Below are positions 1 through 7,809 of a DNA stretch of 21,284 nt, in pieces. Position 1 is the stretch's first letter, and every line of letters begins with the position of its first letter. Location: contig JBHHWO010000079.1 of the NCBI GenBank assembly GCA_046756565.1, forward strand, positions 1 to 21,284, read 5' to 3'. Both the position numbers and the translations under genes were made by a program. This DNA is from CALZIK01 sp046756565. Lineage in GTDB: Bacteria; Acidobacteriota; Thermoanaerobaculia; Multivoradales; JAHEKO01. The notes beneath the pieces are model-generated. The model did no database searches and was not told the origin of the DNA. It saw only the letters and a list, made by a program, of their open reading frames with translations.

Positions 1-50
1 CGTACCGTAAGACCTTGTCGCGCGACCATCTGGACTTCTGCCACGGGCTG

Positions 51-1067
51 CTAGAGCGTCATCACCGCCGACACAGGAAAGTGGTCCGCCCCGCCGAACA
101 GGGCGTCCTTGACCGAATCCACCTTCTGATTCGTCGCGTCTTCCTTGTGGTCGTAGAAGGGGTTCCACACTGTGAATCCGTCGACTTTCACACCCTGGCT
201 GACCAGAATGTGGTCGATCAGCACGTTGACGCGATCGCCCGTTCCCTTGTCCGTGAACCGAGACGTGGACGGGGTCCAACCGTACCGGCCGAGCTTGGGT
301 TGTGGCAAGACGTGCTTGAGTATCAGCTCGGGCTCCCAGACGTCCCCCAACAGAAGGTCGACGGCGCTCTTGGCGTAGCGCCGTTCGTAGAAGTCCATGC
401 CGAAACCATCGTTGATGTCGCCCATCACGATGACATGCCGGTTGGGGTCTTCGGTCAACCACTGATCCACGCGCCCGCGAATCGACAGGCACTCGGCAAA
501 GAGCTTCTTGCGATTCCTCTCTGAGACCTGAACGAAACGGGCCGAGTCGACCTTGTCGAAGATGCCCTTCGACTTGGTGTGGGCGACGATGATGCGCGCC
601 ATCTCGTCTCCCCCGCCCGCTGGCTTGACCGAAAGCTCGAGCGGCGGCCGGAAGTGCTCGTAGTGCTCCTTGATCAAGGTATCAGTCGTGTCCACCAGAA
701 ACGGCTCATTGAAGGGGTGCTTCGTCATTGCTTTGGTCGGCTTGTGGGTCAGCGTGACCTTGTCGCTCTTGAACAGGGCGCAGAGCTCCTGCTGGCCGCG
801 CGACACGAACCCGGACACGGCCTTGTAGGTGCTCGCGAGCCCGTGGTGGTTGGCCCAGGTCTTGAGCTGCGTCGTGGCCTTCTTCGATCCGCTGGCGGTC
901 GTGTCGGGTCCTTCGACGATGCCTAGGATGTCCGGATCCATCTCGCGGACCACATCGGCCAGAAAGGCGCCGCGCGCCGCGTCCTCGCCGCTGGTCTTGA
1001 CACTCCCGTCCGCCTTGAACAGATCCTTCATCCACTCCATGTTGTACACGGCTACATTGAGCTTCAT
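51..1067 (-). CDS. Endonuclease/exonuclease/phosphatase (EEP) family protein
   Basis: This 338-residue protein belongs to the EEP (DNase I-like) superfamily of metal-dependent phosphodiesterases or phosphatases; its exact substrate cannot be read from the sequence. The family landmarks occur in order: N9 in NVAVYNMEW, E52 in LGIVEG, the VAHTKSKG strand near 161-168, the GDIND motif at 216-220, LIDHILVS at 283-290, and the terminal GGADHFPVS with D328-H329. The frame is open 44 codons further upstream. I choose the ATG at 1067 because AGGAGG lies 8 nt in front of it and the family fold begins there at once. No signal peptide is visible, so it is probably cytoplasmic. It is transcribed away from the TPR gene across a 244-bp gap. 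Residues 102-110 are encoded by a 27-bp string that recurs exactly at 4181-4207. Family assignment is firm; substrate is unknown. Confidence 0.88.
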   Translation of the reverse strand: MKLNVAVYNMEWMKDLFKADGSVKTSGEDAARGAFLADVVREMDPDILGIVEGPDTTASGSKKATTQLKTWANHHGLASTYKAVSGFVSRGQQELCALFKSDKVTLTHKPTKAMTKHPFNEPFLVDTTDTLIKEHYEHFRPPLELSVKPAGGGDEMARIIVAHTKSKGIFDKVDSARFVQVSERNRKKLFAECLSIRGRVDQWLTEDPNRHVIVMGDINDGFGMDFYERRYAKSAVDLLLGDVWEPELILKHVLPQPKLGRYGWTPSTSRFTDKGTGDRVNVLIDHILVSQGVKVDGFTVWNPFYDHKEDATNQKVDSVKDALFGGADHFPVSAVMTL

Positions 1068-1075
1068 GGCAATGT

Positions 1076-1081
1076 CCTCCT
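1076..1081 (-). promoter_or_regulatory. Shine-Dalgarno AGGAGG of the EEP gene
   Basis: A perfect AGGAGG on the minus strand with an 8-nt spacer to the ATG at 1067. It decides the start against the longer open frame reaching 1199. Confidence 0.8.
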
Positions 1082-1107
1082 GACGTGGTTTTTTCCATCG
1101 TACACCG

Positions 1108-1133
1108 AGAGGAATAGATTCGCAGAGGAATAG
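1108..1133. repeat. Short direct repeat in the EEP/TPR divergent spacer
   Basis: AGAGGAATAG occurs twice, at 1108-1117 and 1124-1133, 16 bp apart. It lies 40-66 bp upstream of the EEP start, inside the 244-bp spacer (1068-1311) that must hold promoters for both divergent genes. Related GGAATAGG units occur on the opposite strand at 4148-4178. It could be a protein-binding site or a relic of a dispersed repeat; the sequence does not decide. I saw no convincing sigma-70 boxes in the spacer. Confidence 0.5.
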
Positions 1134-1311
1134 GGAAACACAGAGCTCCCCGCCCTCCTCAATCGCTCTCTGGCCTCCAGATACGATCCCAGAAACCAAC
1201 AGGACGAGCTTTTATTCGCACTCTCTTGGGTTCTTCGTTGAACCAGTGCATGGTGAGTTTTCCGTGAGTAGGTCCCGCTAGAGCGGCCTGTCTGATAGAA
1301 ATCGCAGCGGG

Positions 1312-2694
1312 ATGAGCTTCGGGAAGACCAGCGCTCTGCGATGGATCGCGGCCCTGCTTGTCTGTCTGACCGCCCTGGTCGCGCCCGCCGCCGCGTCCAC
1401 GAGCGACTCCTCGGAGCTTCCGGATTTGGATGCCCTGCGCTTGCTTCGAAGGGCTCGGTTGACCGAGCGCGCCGGAGACGCCGAGGGCGCGCTGCGAATC
1501 CTGCAGGAAGCGGTCACTCGGTACCCGAGCGAGATCCTGCCGGTGGTCGAGCTCGTAGCCGCCGCCGAGCGGAGCGGAAACCAAGAGATCCATGAGACCT
1601 ACCGGCGCCAACTCCAGGAACGCCTGACGGAGCCCGAAGTACCGCTACCGCCGAGCGTCGCTCTGTTCCTGGCGAGGGCTCCCGGAGCATCCGAACGCGA
1701 CCACAGGGTTCTTCTTGCGGCGATCGAACACCGGCTTCCGGGCGCCGACGGCAAGGCCTTGCTGGGTTATCTCGAGGCCGCCTTTCTCTGCGAGATCGGA
1801 CTGGGTGACAGGGCCTCTGCCCGTGCGCGGCTGGCCAGCCTCATCGAGCGCGACCCGAGCGATCGCTTCGTGTGGCGAGCGTTTCACCTCGATGTCCAGC
1901 TCGAGCGGTGGGAAGACGCTCTCGAGTTCGCGCGAAGCCGAGTCCAGGACGGAGCCTCCCCGACATGGGTCGAAGCCATCTACCTGCGAGCCCTTGCGCG
2001 GCGGGGTCCGAGCCCTGAGCTCGACGGATTGCTGGAGAAGATCGCGACGAACTATCCCGAGGATGAGGCGCTTCCAGAGAATGTCGGGCACCTCGTTCTC
2101 GAGCTCGCGTGGCTCTTCTACGACGACGGTTACGAAGACCGCTCCAAAGACCTCTTTCGTTTTCTCCACGCCCGTGGCGAAAGCGTGGTAGCGGCGAGGA
2201 CCCTGACCCATCTCTTCGGGGACAGCATCGGCTACGAAGCGACGGCAGCCGACGAGACGCCCACCGAGGAGGCCGATCCCCACAGGTACTATGACCAGGG
2301 CACGAGCCTCTTGACCAGCGGCGAGGCCGCCGCCGCGATCGAGCTCTTAGCGGTTGCAGCCGAGAAACTGCCGGAGTTCGAGCCCGCCTGGTACAACTAC
2401 GGCCTGGCGGCAATGCACCTCGAGCGGTGGACGGACGTCGAGCGCGTCTTTCGCAGAGTGCTCGAGCTCAATCCGTCGCGCTCTGAAGCCCATCTCAACC
2501 GAGGTCTGGCCCTCTACCACCTCGATCGGTGCGACGAGGCTGTCAAGGCGCTGGCCGCGTTTCTGGAGGTTCATCCGGAACGGTACCGCGCTTACTACTA
2601 CCAAGCGACTTGCTACCGCCTGATGGGCGACCCCCGCAAGGCTTCGGAGGCCATGGACAAGTACCGGCAGCACGGGCCTCAGGGCCAGCCCTAG
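1312..2694 (+). CDS. Exported tetratricopeptide-repeat protein
   Basis: This 460-residue protein begins with a good Sec signal peptide: a basic start, a hydrophobic core ending around ALVAPAAA, and probable cleavage near residue 28. One TPR-like helix pair covers about 43-76. Four consecutive TPRs cover about 323-455, with typical residues such as W360/Y363/G364 and A356-P358 at the turns (AWYNYGLAAMHLERW, EAHLNRGLALYHLDR, RAYYYQATCYRLMGD). The middle, about 110-300, is helical and acidic and could hold degenerate TPRs. TPR proteins scaffold protein-protein contacts; no enzymatic motif is seen. The ATG at 1312 has only a weak purine stretch ahead. The gene ends tail to tail with the metallopeptidase at 2691, the two stop codons sharing CTAG. 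Location is probably periplasmic; the partner is unknown. Confidence 0.82.
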   Translation: MSFGKTSALRWIAALLVCLTALVAPAAASTSDSSELPDLDALRLLRRARLTERAGDAEGALRILQEAVTRYPSEILPVVELVAAAERSGNQEIHETYRRQLQERLTEPEVPLPPSVALFLARAPGASERDHRVLLAAIEHRLPGADGKALLGYLEAAFLCEIGLGDRASARARLASLIERDPSDRFVWRAFHLDVQLERWEDALEFARSRVQDGASPTWVEAIYLRALARRGPSPELDGLLEKIATNYPEDEALPENVGHLVLELAWLFYDDGYEDRSKDLFRFLHARGESVVAARTLTHLFGDSIGYEATAADETPTEEADPHRYYDQGTSLLTSGEAAAAIELLAVAAEKLPEFEPAWYNYGLAAMHLERWTDVERVFRRVLELNPSRSEAHLNRGLALYHLDRCDEAVKALAAFLEVHPERYRAYYYQATCYRLMGDPRKASEAMDKYRQHGPQGQP

Positions 2695-4019
2695 AACGTA
2701 CGCAAGTACTCCTTGAAGTCTCCCTCGAGCTCGGCGAGCCGCTTGCCGTAGACCGCCTCGAGCGTTTCGACGCCCGAGAAGCCCTCCGCCACGTAGAGGA
2801 CCATCCGCGGGAACTCGTCCTGCGCCCAGCCGGCGTCCGCGTGCCGGAGAAAATGCACGAGGAGCCAGGAGGCCGGGTAGTAGAGCTGACGGCGCTCTCC
2901 GTAGAAGGTATCGATGTCGGTCGTCAAGAGCTCCTTGATCGTCGGACCGCGGCCCTGACGCAGGGCCTTCTTCGCCGTTTCCAAGTCGAAATAGGACTGG
3001 GCCGTGCGCTTCACCACGCTTCCCTGGACCATCTTGAACTCCCGCCTGAGGGTGCGCCCGGGCACGAGCCGGCCCTTCTTGATCGTCGAGTTTTCGAGGT
3101 AGGTCGCGAAGCCCTCGCCGAACCACCTCGGGAGCGGCCGGTCCGGCCGTGTCACGTGCTCGTTGACAAAGGCGTGGGTCGTTTCGTGCAACAGCGCACC
3201 CAGGATCGAATCACCGTGGCGGTGCTCGAGGTGAATCGCCACCAGTCCCGCGCCCAAGTAGAAACCGCTCGCCCACTCATAGACAGGCGATATGCGGCTC
3301 CGGAATTCCTCGAATCGGTCTCTGTGAGCGAAGGCGATCACCTGGAGCTTGACCAGCGGCGCCGACAGTTCGATCCCGGGCGAGAAGATGTCGTGGAGGG
3401 TCGCGAATATGGCGTTGATGTTCTGAGCCAGCTGTTCAACTGTCTCGGCACGCTCGGCATCGGTATGGACGACAAACAGCTGCGAGCTCCGAGAGCGGAG
3501 ATGATCGCCGTCCAAAAGCTTGTAGGCCTGGGAGGTGGCGCGCTCCAGAACCCGCAACCGCTGCTCCTTGGAAGGGCCGAACGGCGACCCGATGTAGGTG
3601 AACTGGTCCCCTCGAGGCCTACTTCCACCGATCCGGGCGTTGCCACTGCCGTAGTCGCGAAACTGTAGGGTCCAGGACAGCTCTGACGCGACCGCCTCTC
3701 CGTCAACGAGCTTTGGCGCGTAACGCCATTGCAGCAAGGTCGCCTCCACGTGCGTCCGGATCTCCGGGTCGAGGTGGGTCGACGGGGTGATCGACCGGAT
3801 CTCCACCTCTGTGACCTTGCCCCTTGGGTCGATTGCGATCCTCAGATCGACCTCCGGATAGACCGACTCCCGGACGGCGGCGGCCAGGTTCCACACCGTC
3901 GGGGCAAAGAGCTCGACAGGAGGCCGGATGTCCGCGCTCCCGGCCGGCCAGGCCGTGAGCAGCACCGACAAAGCGTAGGTGGCGGATCGCACGAGAAGCG
4001 AGCGTAGCAAAGAACACAA
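2691..4019 (-). CDS. Exported TonB-C-like / HExxH gluzincin metallopeptidase
   Basis: This 442-residue protein combines two domains. Residues about 45-120 resemble a TonB C-terminal (energy-transducer type) domain: VYPEVDLRIAIDPRGKVTEVEI, then WRYAPKLVDGEAV. Residues about 180-442 resemble a DUF1570-like gluzincin: HETTH at 278-282, followed by WFGEGFATYLE at 299-309, whose glutamate is the likely third zinc ligand. The N-terminus is hydrophobic (ALSVLLTAWPAGSA), suggesting export. The start is uncertain: the open frame begins at TTG 4019, while GTG at 3992 would give a cleaner 20-residue signal peptide. An overlapping frame starting with an ATG at 4053 also encodes a hydrophobic N-terminus, so a frameshift near 4000 is possible. 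No Shine-Dalgarno is evident for any start. Substrate unknown. Confidence 0.75.
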   Translation of the reverse strand: MCSLLRSLLVRSATYALSVLLTAWPAGSADIRPPVELFAPTVWNLAAAVRESVYPEVDLRIAIDPRGKVTEVEIRSITPSTHLDPEIRTHVEATLLQWRYAPKLVDGEAVASELSWTLQFRDYGSGNARIGGSRPRGDQFTYIGSPFGPSKEQRLRVLERATSQAYKLLDGDHLRSRSSQLFVVHTDAERAETVEQLAQNINAIFATLHDIFSPGIELSAPLVKLQVIAFAHRDRFEEFRSRISPVYEWASGFYLGAGLVAIHLEHRHGDSILGALLHETTHAFVNEHVTRPDRPLPRWFGEGFATYLENSTIKKGRLVPGRTLRREFKMVQGSVVKRTAQSYFDLETAKKALRQGRGPTIKELLTTDIDTFYGERRQLYYPASWLLVHFLRHADAGWAQDEFPRMVLYVAEGFSGVETLEAVYGKRLAELEGDFKEYLRTF

Positions 4020-4147
4020 TCGTCAAGCCAGAGACCAAGGTGCCGATGAACAAGGTGCCACCGTCTTCTCAGAACACAGGCAAGAATTGACTTTTCAGTA
4101 GGGAACTAGACGCCAAACAGCGCCTACTTCTGGCGAGAATGATGGAA

Positions 4148-4178
4148 CCTATTCCCCTATTCCCGGAACCTACTCCCG
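4148..4178 (-). repeat. GGAATAGG/GGAGTAGG short repeats
   Basis: On the minus strand GGAGTAGGTTCC is followed 21 bp later by GGAATAGGTTCC, with a further GGAATAGG between them. The same core appears in the doublet at 1108-1133. It may belong to a dispersed non-coding repeat; no transposase gene is nearby. Confidence 0.45.
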
Positions 4179-4180
4179 AA

Positions 4181-4207
4181 GGCTTGTGGGTCAGCGTGAC
4201 CTTGTCG
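4181..4207 (-). repeat. 27-bp exact copy of EEP gene segment 739-765
   Basis: Bases 4181-4207 are identical to 739-765 in the same orientation, and the minus strand encodes DKVTLTHKP in both places. The match stops abruptly on each side. It is most simply a relic of a second EEP-like gene or a small duplication. A chance match of this length in 21 kb is negligible. Confidence 0.85.
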
Positions 4208-4401
4208 GGCCTACTCTCCCGACCCCACCGTGCCCACACGCGTACCCGCGGCGCCGTGGCGCTGGCTCGATAGCCACCCAGTCGGACCTCGCGCCGGCTG
4301 GGACTGCCCGCGCGAGCCCACCAAAATTCACCTCCCCCTTTTAGCCTTATGACCAACTACAGGTTAGGGCGGGAATAGTTGGTGCGACGATCGAGATTCC
4401 T

Positions 4402-4428
4402 ACCGCAGGAGGCGCTACTCCTCGCGGT
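4402..4428 (-). terminator. Hairpin about 90 nt downstream of tatD
   Basis: Arms ACCGCAGGAG (4402-4411) and CTCCTCGCGGT (4418-4428) pair over ten positions with one bulged base and a 6-nt loop. There is no U-tract, so it is not a canonical intrinsic terminator; it may protect the 3' end of the metG-tatD transcript. Low certainty on function. Confidence 0.35.
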
Positions 4429-4519
4429 GTGGCTCTCAATCCCTTGACTGGCGAGCGGTTCGAGGAGACAGACCGAGCCGAGTCCGTGTCGTAGTTATTC
4501 GCAAGCCTGCGAGCAGTTC

Positions 4520-5341
4520 TCAGTCGACAAGCGGGCTCTCGGCCGAGGCCAATCGGAATAGTCCCCTGAAGTTCTCGCCGGTGACCGCGCAGAGCTCTTT
4601 GTAGCCGAGCTCCAGCTCCTCGGCGACCCGCCGCGCTACTTCCACCACCCAGGCAGGCCGGTTCTTCTTGCCACGGTACGGCACCGGCGCAAGGTAGGGA
4701 GTGTCGGTCTCGACGAGGAGCCGCTCGACCGGAGTCGCCGGGAGTATCTCTCGCACATTGTCCGCCCTGGGAAAAGTGACCATCCCGGAGATCCCGAGAT
4801 AGAAGCCCCGTTCGAGCGCGGCCGACGCCAGCTTCGGTCCGCCGGCGTACGAATGGAGCACGCCGCGAAGCCCATCGAAGCTCGGGTTCCCGATGGCGTC
4901 CGCCATCTCGGCATTGCTGTCGCGATTGTGGACGATCACGGGCAGGCCGGCGTCGCGAGCCACCTGCCACTGCGCGAGCATCACCCGCAACTGGACGTCG
5001 CGAGGCGAGTGGTCGTAGAAGAAGTCCAGGCCGCACTCCCCAACGGCGACGATTCCCGGCTCCTTCAGGAGCTCGGATAGCCGAAGCTCGTCGCCCTCGC
5101 GCCAGCTCGTGGCCTCGTGAGGGTGCACGCCCAGGGCGCACCAGACGTCCGGCTCGCGCTGTGCCATCGCCAGGAGAGCCTCCGCGTCGTCCAGCCGGAT
5201 CGCCGGAACCAGGAAGCCCTCGACGCCGGCTTCGCGAGCCTGGTCGAGAGATTCCGACAGCTCGGCTCCTTCGAAGTACTGCAAATGGCAGTGCGAGTCG
5301 ATCGGGCCCGTGCGCGAGCCGGCCCGCGCTTGATCCGTCAT
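4520..5341 (-). CDS. tatD: TatD family metal-dependent deoxyribonuclease
   Basis: This 273-residue protein has the full TatD metal site of the amidohydrolase fold: DSHCH with H17 and H19, E102 in VAVGECGLDFFYD, H138 in VIVHNRDS, H163 in GVLHSYAGG, and D213 in ETDTPYLAPVPYRGKKN. TatD enzymes are 3'-5' exonucleases or DNases acting in the cytoplasm, linked to DNA repair. The start is the ATG at 5341: the frame is open far upstream, but that part overlaps metG. The ATG lies 8 bp after the metG stop, indicating one operon, and metG-tatD adjacency is common in bacteria. Length and motifs are normal and the gene looks intact. Family certain; precise cellular role inferred. Confidence 0.95.
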   Translation of the reverse strand: MTDQARAGSRTGPIDSHCHLQYFEGAELSESLDQAREAGVEGFLVPAIRLDDAEALLAMAQREPDVWCALGVHPHEATSWREGDELRLSELLKEPGIVAVGECGLDFFYDHSPRDVQLRVMLAQWQVARDAGLPVIVHNRDSNAEMADAIGNPSFDGLRGVLHSYAGGPKLASAALERGFYLGISGMVTFPRADNVREILPATPVERLLVETDTPYLAPVPYRGKKNRPAWVVEVARRVAEELELGYKELCAVTGENFRGLFRLASAESPLVD

Positions 5342-5349
5342 AGCGAGCC

Positions 5350-7272
5350 CTATTTGACCGGAGTTCCTGACGGTACGTCCGAGCCGGGGTGCAGGAGGAC
5401 CGGCTTGCCGTCCACCGAAGCGGCGAGGACCATCCCCTGCGACTCGACGCCCATGAGCTTTGCGGGCTGGAGGTTCGCCACGATCACGACCTGCTTGCCG
5501 ACCAGCTCTTCCGCTTCGTAGGCCTCGGCGATGCCGGCGACCAGGGTGCGCCTCTCTACTCCGACCTCGACCTCGAGCTTGATCAGCTTCTTGGACTTGG
5601 GGACGCGCTCGGCTCCAACGACGTGGGCCACCTTGAGCTCGGTCTTGGAGAACTCGTCGATGGTGATCATGTTGCTTTCTTCCTTTTCGGTAGCGGCGTC
5701 CGGCAGGGCCGCGGGCCCCAATTTGCCGGCCAGAAAGGCGGCTTTGTCTATCCGGGGAAATAGCGTCTGTTTCGCCGGCAACTGCGCGGACAGCGGCAAG
5801 CGGCCCCAGGTCAGTGAATCGGCGTCGGCTGTGTCGGGGTCTACGCCAAGCGCACTCAGCACTCGGGCGGCAAGCGTCGGCATCACCGGAAGAAGACCGG
5901 TGGCCACGAGTCGAACGCCCTCGAGGCCATTCCAGAGGATTCGCGACACACGTTCGTCGACCTCTCCGGCCTTGAGCGCCTTCCACGGCTCGCGGGACAC
6001 GAGATACTGATTCACTTCGGCCAGGATCCGCCAGAGGCTCCTGAGTGCGTTTTGAAACGCGAAGGCGTCCATTGCTTCGAGGTACTCGGGAATCGCCACT
6101 TCGGCGGTCACCTTGACCGGATTGTTGCCGCACGACTCGGGCGGCGTCTTGCCGTCGAAGGCCTTGCTCGAGAGCTTGACCAAGCGGCTCAACGTGTTGC
6201 CGAGGTCGTTGGCCAGATCGCTGTTGAACCGGTCGACGAACGCCTCGTCGGAAAAGGACGCGTCCTGCCCGAAGACCATCTCGCGGAGCAGGAAATAGCG
6301 CACCGGATCGACTCCGAAGTGGGCAAAGAGGTGGTCCAGTTGGACGATGTTGCCGACCGATTTCGAGACCTTCTTCGCGTCGCGTAGCCACCAGCCATGC
6401 GCCCAGACGGTGGTCGGAAGCGGCAGCCCCGCCGACATCAGAAACGCCGGCCAGTAGACCGCGTGGAATCGGAGAATGTCTTTGCCCACCAGTTGGATTC
6501 GCGGGCCGTTCTCGGCCGCCCAGTACCTGTCATAGGGGCCCTTGTCTTCGCCGGCTTCACCAAAGCCCAGAGCGCTCAGATAGTTGGTCAGCGCTTCTAG
6601 CCAGACGTAGACGGTCTGCCCCTCGTGGCCGGGAAAGCTCACGCCCCAGGGTAGATTCGCCCGGCTCACCGACAGATCTCGCAAGCCCGACTCGACAAAG
6701 CTGCGCACTTCGTTCCGGCGGCTGGCGGGCTCGACCGATCCGGGCTGTGCGTACCATTCGAGCAACCGGTCCTGATACTTCGACAGCCGGAAGAAGACGT
6801 TTTCCTCCGACTGCCACTCGGTCGGGCTCTCGTGAACCGGACACGTCTTGCTCTCGCCGATCTCCTTCTCGGTGTAGAAGGTCTCACACGACGCGCAGTA
6901 CCAGCCTTCGTGCTTGTCCACGTAGAGGTCGCCGTTGGCTTCGATCCGACGGATGATCGCGCGGACTGCCCGGTGGTGTCGTTGTTCGGTGGTGCGAATG
7001 AAGTCGTCGTGTGAGATTCCCACCTGGCGCCAGAGCTCGTGGTAGCGCTCGACCACCCGATCCGCCTGCTCCTGCGGAGTGATGCCCTTCTCCTCGGCGA
7101 TTCGGAGAATGTTCACCCCGTGCTCATCCGTGCCGGTGACGAAGTAGACGTCGTCGCCCTTGAGCCGCCTGTAGCGAGCCACGGTGTCTGCCACGACCGT
7201 CGTATAGACGTGCCCGATATGGGGCAGGTCGTTGACGTAGTAGATCGGTGTGGTGACGTAGAACGTGGACAT
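5350..7272 (-). CDS. metG: Methionyl-tRNA synthetase with C-terminal tRNA-binding domain
   Basis: This 640-residue enzyme charges tRNA-Met. The N-terminal catalytic core begins YVTTPIYYVNDLPHIGH with the HIGH signature at 18-21. The zinc knuckle is C126-x2-C129 ... C144-x2-H147. The KMSKS loop is the variant KVSKS at 301-305. The anticodon-binding helical domain follows. Residues about 540-640 form an EMAP-II/Trbp111-like OB-fold tRNA-binding domain (FSKTELKVAHVVGAERV ... LVAGIAEAY ... ANLQPAKLMG), which in many bacteria mediates dimerisation. The ATG at 7272 is chosen because homology starts there; an in-frame TTG 12 codons upstream lies inside a hairpin. No strong Shine-Dalgarno precedes the ATG. 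It is the first gene of the metG-tatD operon and is essential. Confidence 0.97.
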   Translation of the reverse strand: MSTFYVTTPIYYVNDLPHIGHVYTTVVADTVARYRRLKGDDVYFVTGTDEHGVNILRIAEEKGITPQEQADRVVERYHELWRQVGISHDDFIRTTEQRHHRAVRAIIRRIEANGDLYVDKHEGWYCASCETFYTEKEIGESKTCPVHESPTEWQSEENVFFRLSKYQDRLLEWYAQPGSVEPASRRNEVRSFVESGLRDLSVSRANLPWGVSFPGHEGQTVYVWLEALTNYLSALGFGEAGEDKGPYDRYWAAENGPRIQLVGKDILRFHAVYWPAFLMSAGLPLPTTVWAHGWWLRDAKKVSKSVGNIVQLDHLFAHFGVDPVRYFLLREMVFGQDASFSDEAFVDRFNSDLANDLGNTLSRLVKLSSKAFDGKTPPESCGNNPVKVTAEVAIPEYLEAMDAFAFQNALRSLWRILAEVNQYLVSREPWKALKAGEVDERVSRILWNGLEGVRLVATGLLPVMPTLAARVLSALGVDPDTADADSLTWGRLPLSAQLPAKQTLFPRIDKAAFLAGKLGPAALPDAATEKEESNMITIDEFSKTELKVAHVVGAERVPKSKKLIKLEVEVGVERRTLVAGIAEAYEAEELVGKQVVIVANLQPAKLMGVESQGMVLAASVDGKPVLLHPGSDVPSGTPVK

Positions 7273-7278
7273 GGCGAA

Positions 7279-7306
7279 GGGTCCCCGGAAGGGATCGGCG
7301 GGACCC
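7279..7306 (-). promoter_or_regulatory. Inverted repeat in the metG leader
   Basis: GGGTCCC (7279-7285) and GGGACCC (7300-7306) form a perfect 7-bp stem with a 14-nt loop. It ends 6 nt before the metG ATG, where a ribosome would bind, and the only G-rich stretch near the start is within it. It could reduce initiation. Function inferred only. Confidence 0.4.
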
Positions 7307-7380
7307 AAAATACTAGCAGCCCGGAGAGGACCTCAGGCTCCGCGTCGGACCGGGTTGAGGGGTGCGAGGTCACCGGCCAG

Positions 7381-7409
7381 CGGCGATCCGCGCGAACCGC
7401 GGCTCGCCG
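7381..7409 (-). terminator. Long hairpin just downstream of vapC
   Basis: CGGCGA (7381-7386) pairs with TCGCCG (7404-7409), and after one mismatch CCGCG (7388-7392) pairs with CGCGG (7398-7402) around a 5-nt loop. That gives 11 pairs. It starts 8 nt after the vapC stop and separates vapBC from metG. There is no U-tract, so termination or 3'-end protection is only suggested. Confidence 0.4.
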
Positions 7410-7416
7410 AGATGGA

Positions 7417-7809
7417 TCAAAACACCTCCACCGTGGCGACATGCCCCGGTGCATTCCGAATTCGCGTATCGCGTGTGAGGAGGGGTACCTGGAGAAGCTC
7501 CGCCAACGCAACGTAGACGGCATCGTAAACCGTCAGGTTCTCGCGTAGTTCCCAGGCACACGGCAGCAGGAGATCATGGCCATGCCGCTCCAGAGGCAGG
7601 CCCGACAAGTCCTCCAAAACAGCTGCAGCGCGCGAGCTGCCAAGGTGTCCTCGCAAACACAACCGCCTGAGAGCCTGAGCGATCTCGACGTCCAAGAGAT
7701 GCGGTGCATGCAGATCTTCCTCGTGCTCGAGAACGCGCGCCGTCATCGAGCTTCCCGCCGGCGTCTGCAGCAGAATCTCGAGGGCAGCCGAGGCGTCGAG
7801 AACAATCAA
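7417..7809 (-). CDS. vapC: VapC family PIN-domain ribonuclease toxin
   Basis: This 130-residue protein is a PIN-domain toxin. The four acidic catalytic positions are visible: D5 in MIVLDASAAL, E42 in LLDVEIAQAL, D96 in LTVYDAVYVALAE, and D114 in LLTRDTRI. VapC toxins are Mg-dependent endoribonucleases, usually cutting tRNA or rRNA, and are neutralised by the cognate VapB. The start is the TTG at 7809, which overlaps the vapB stop as TTGA; it is the only placement that yields the canonical N-terminus, and it implies translational coupling to the antitoxin. The gene is full length and all active-site residues are present, so it is probably functional. The RNA target is unknown. Confidence 0.9.
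   Translation of the reverse strand: MIVLDASAALEILLQTPAGSSMTARVLEHEEDLHAPHLLDVEIAQALRRLCLRGHLGSSRAAAVLEDLSGLPLERHGHDLLLPCAWELRENLTVYDAVYVALAELLQVPLLTRDTRIRNAPGHVATVEVF

Larger units (their letters stand above)
4020..4519. other. 500-bp gene-free region with a gene fragment and repeats
   Basis: No convincing gene lies here. The stretch holds GGAATAGG-type repeats (4148-4178), a 27-bp exact copy of EEP coding sequence (4181-4207) and a hairpin (4402-4428). A 95-codon minus-strand frame at 4069-4356 passes through the 27-bp copy in the same reading frame as the EEP gene, but otherwise looks like arginine/serine-rich noise. The region would hold the promoter of the metallopeptidase and the transcript end of tatD, but no canonical promoter or U-tract terminator was recognised. 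Confidence 0.6.

Noticed and set aside
5342..6391. N-terminal extension of TatD
   Set aside because: The frame is open but lies entirely inside metG and translates to Arg/Gly-rich noise; the TatD fold begins at 5341.
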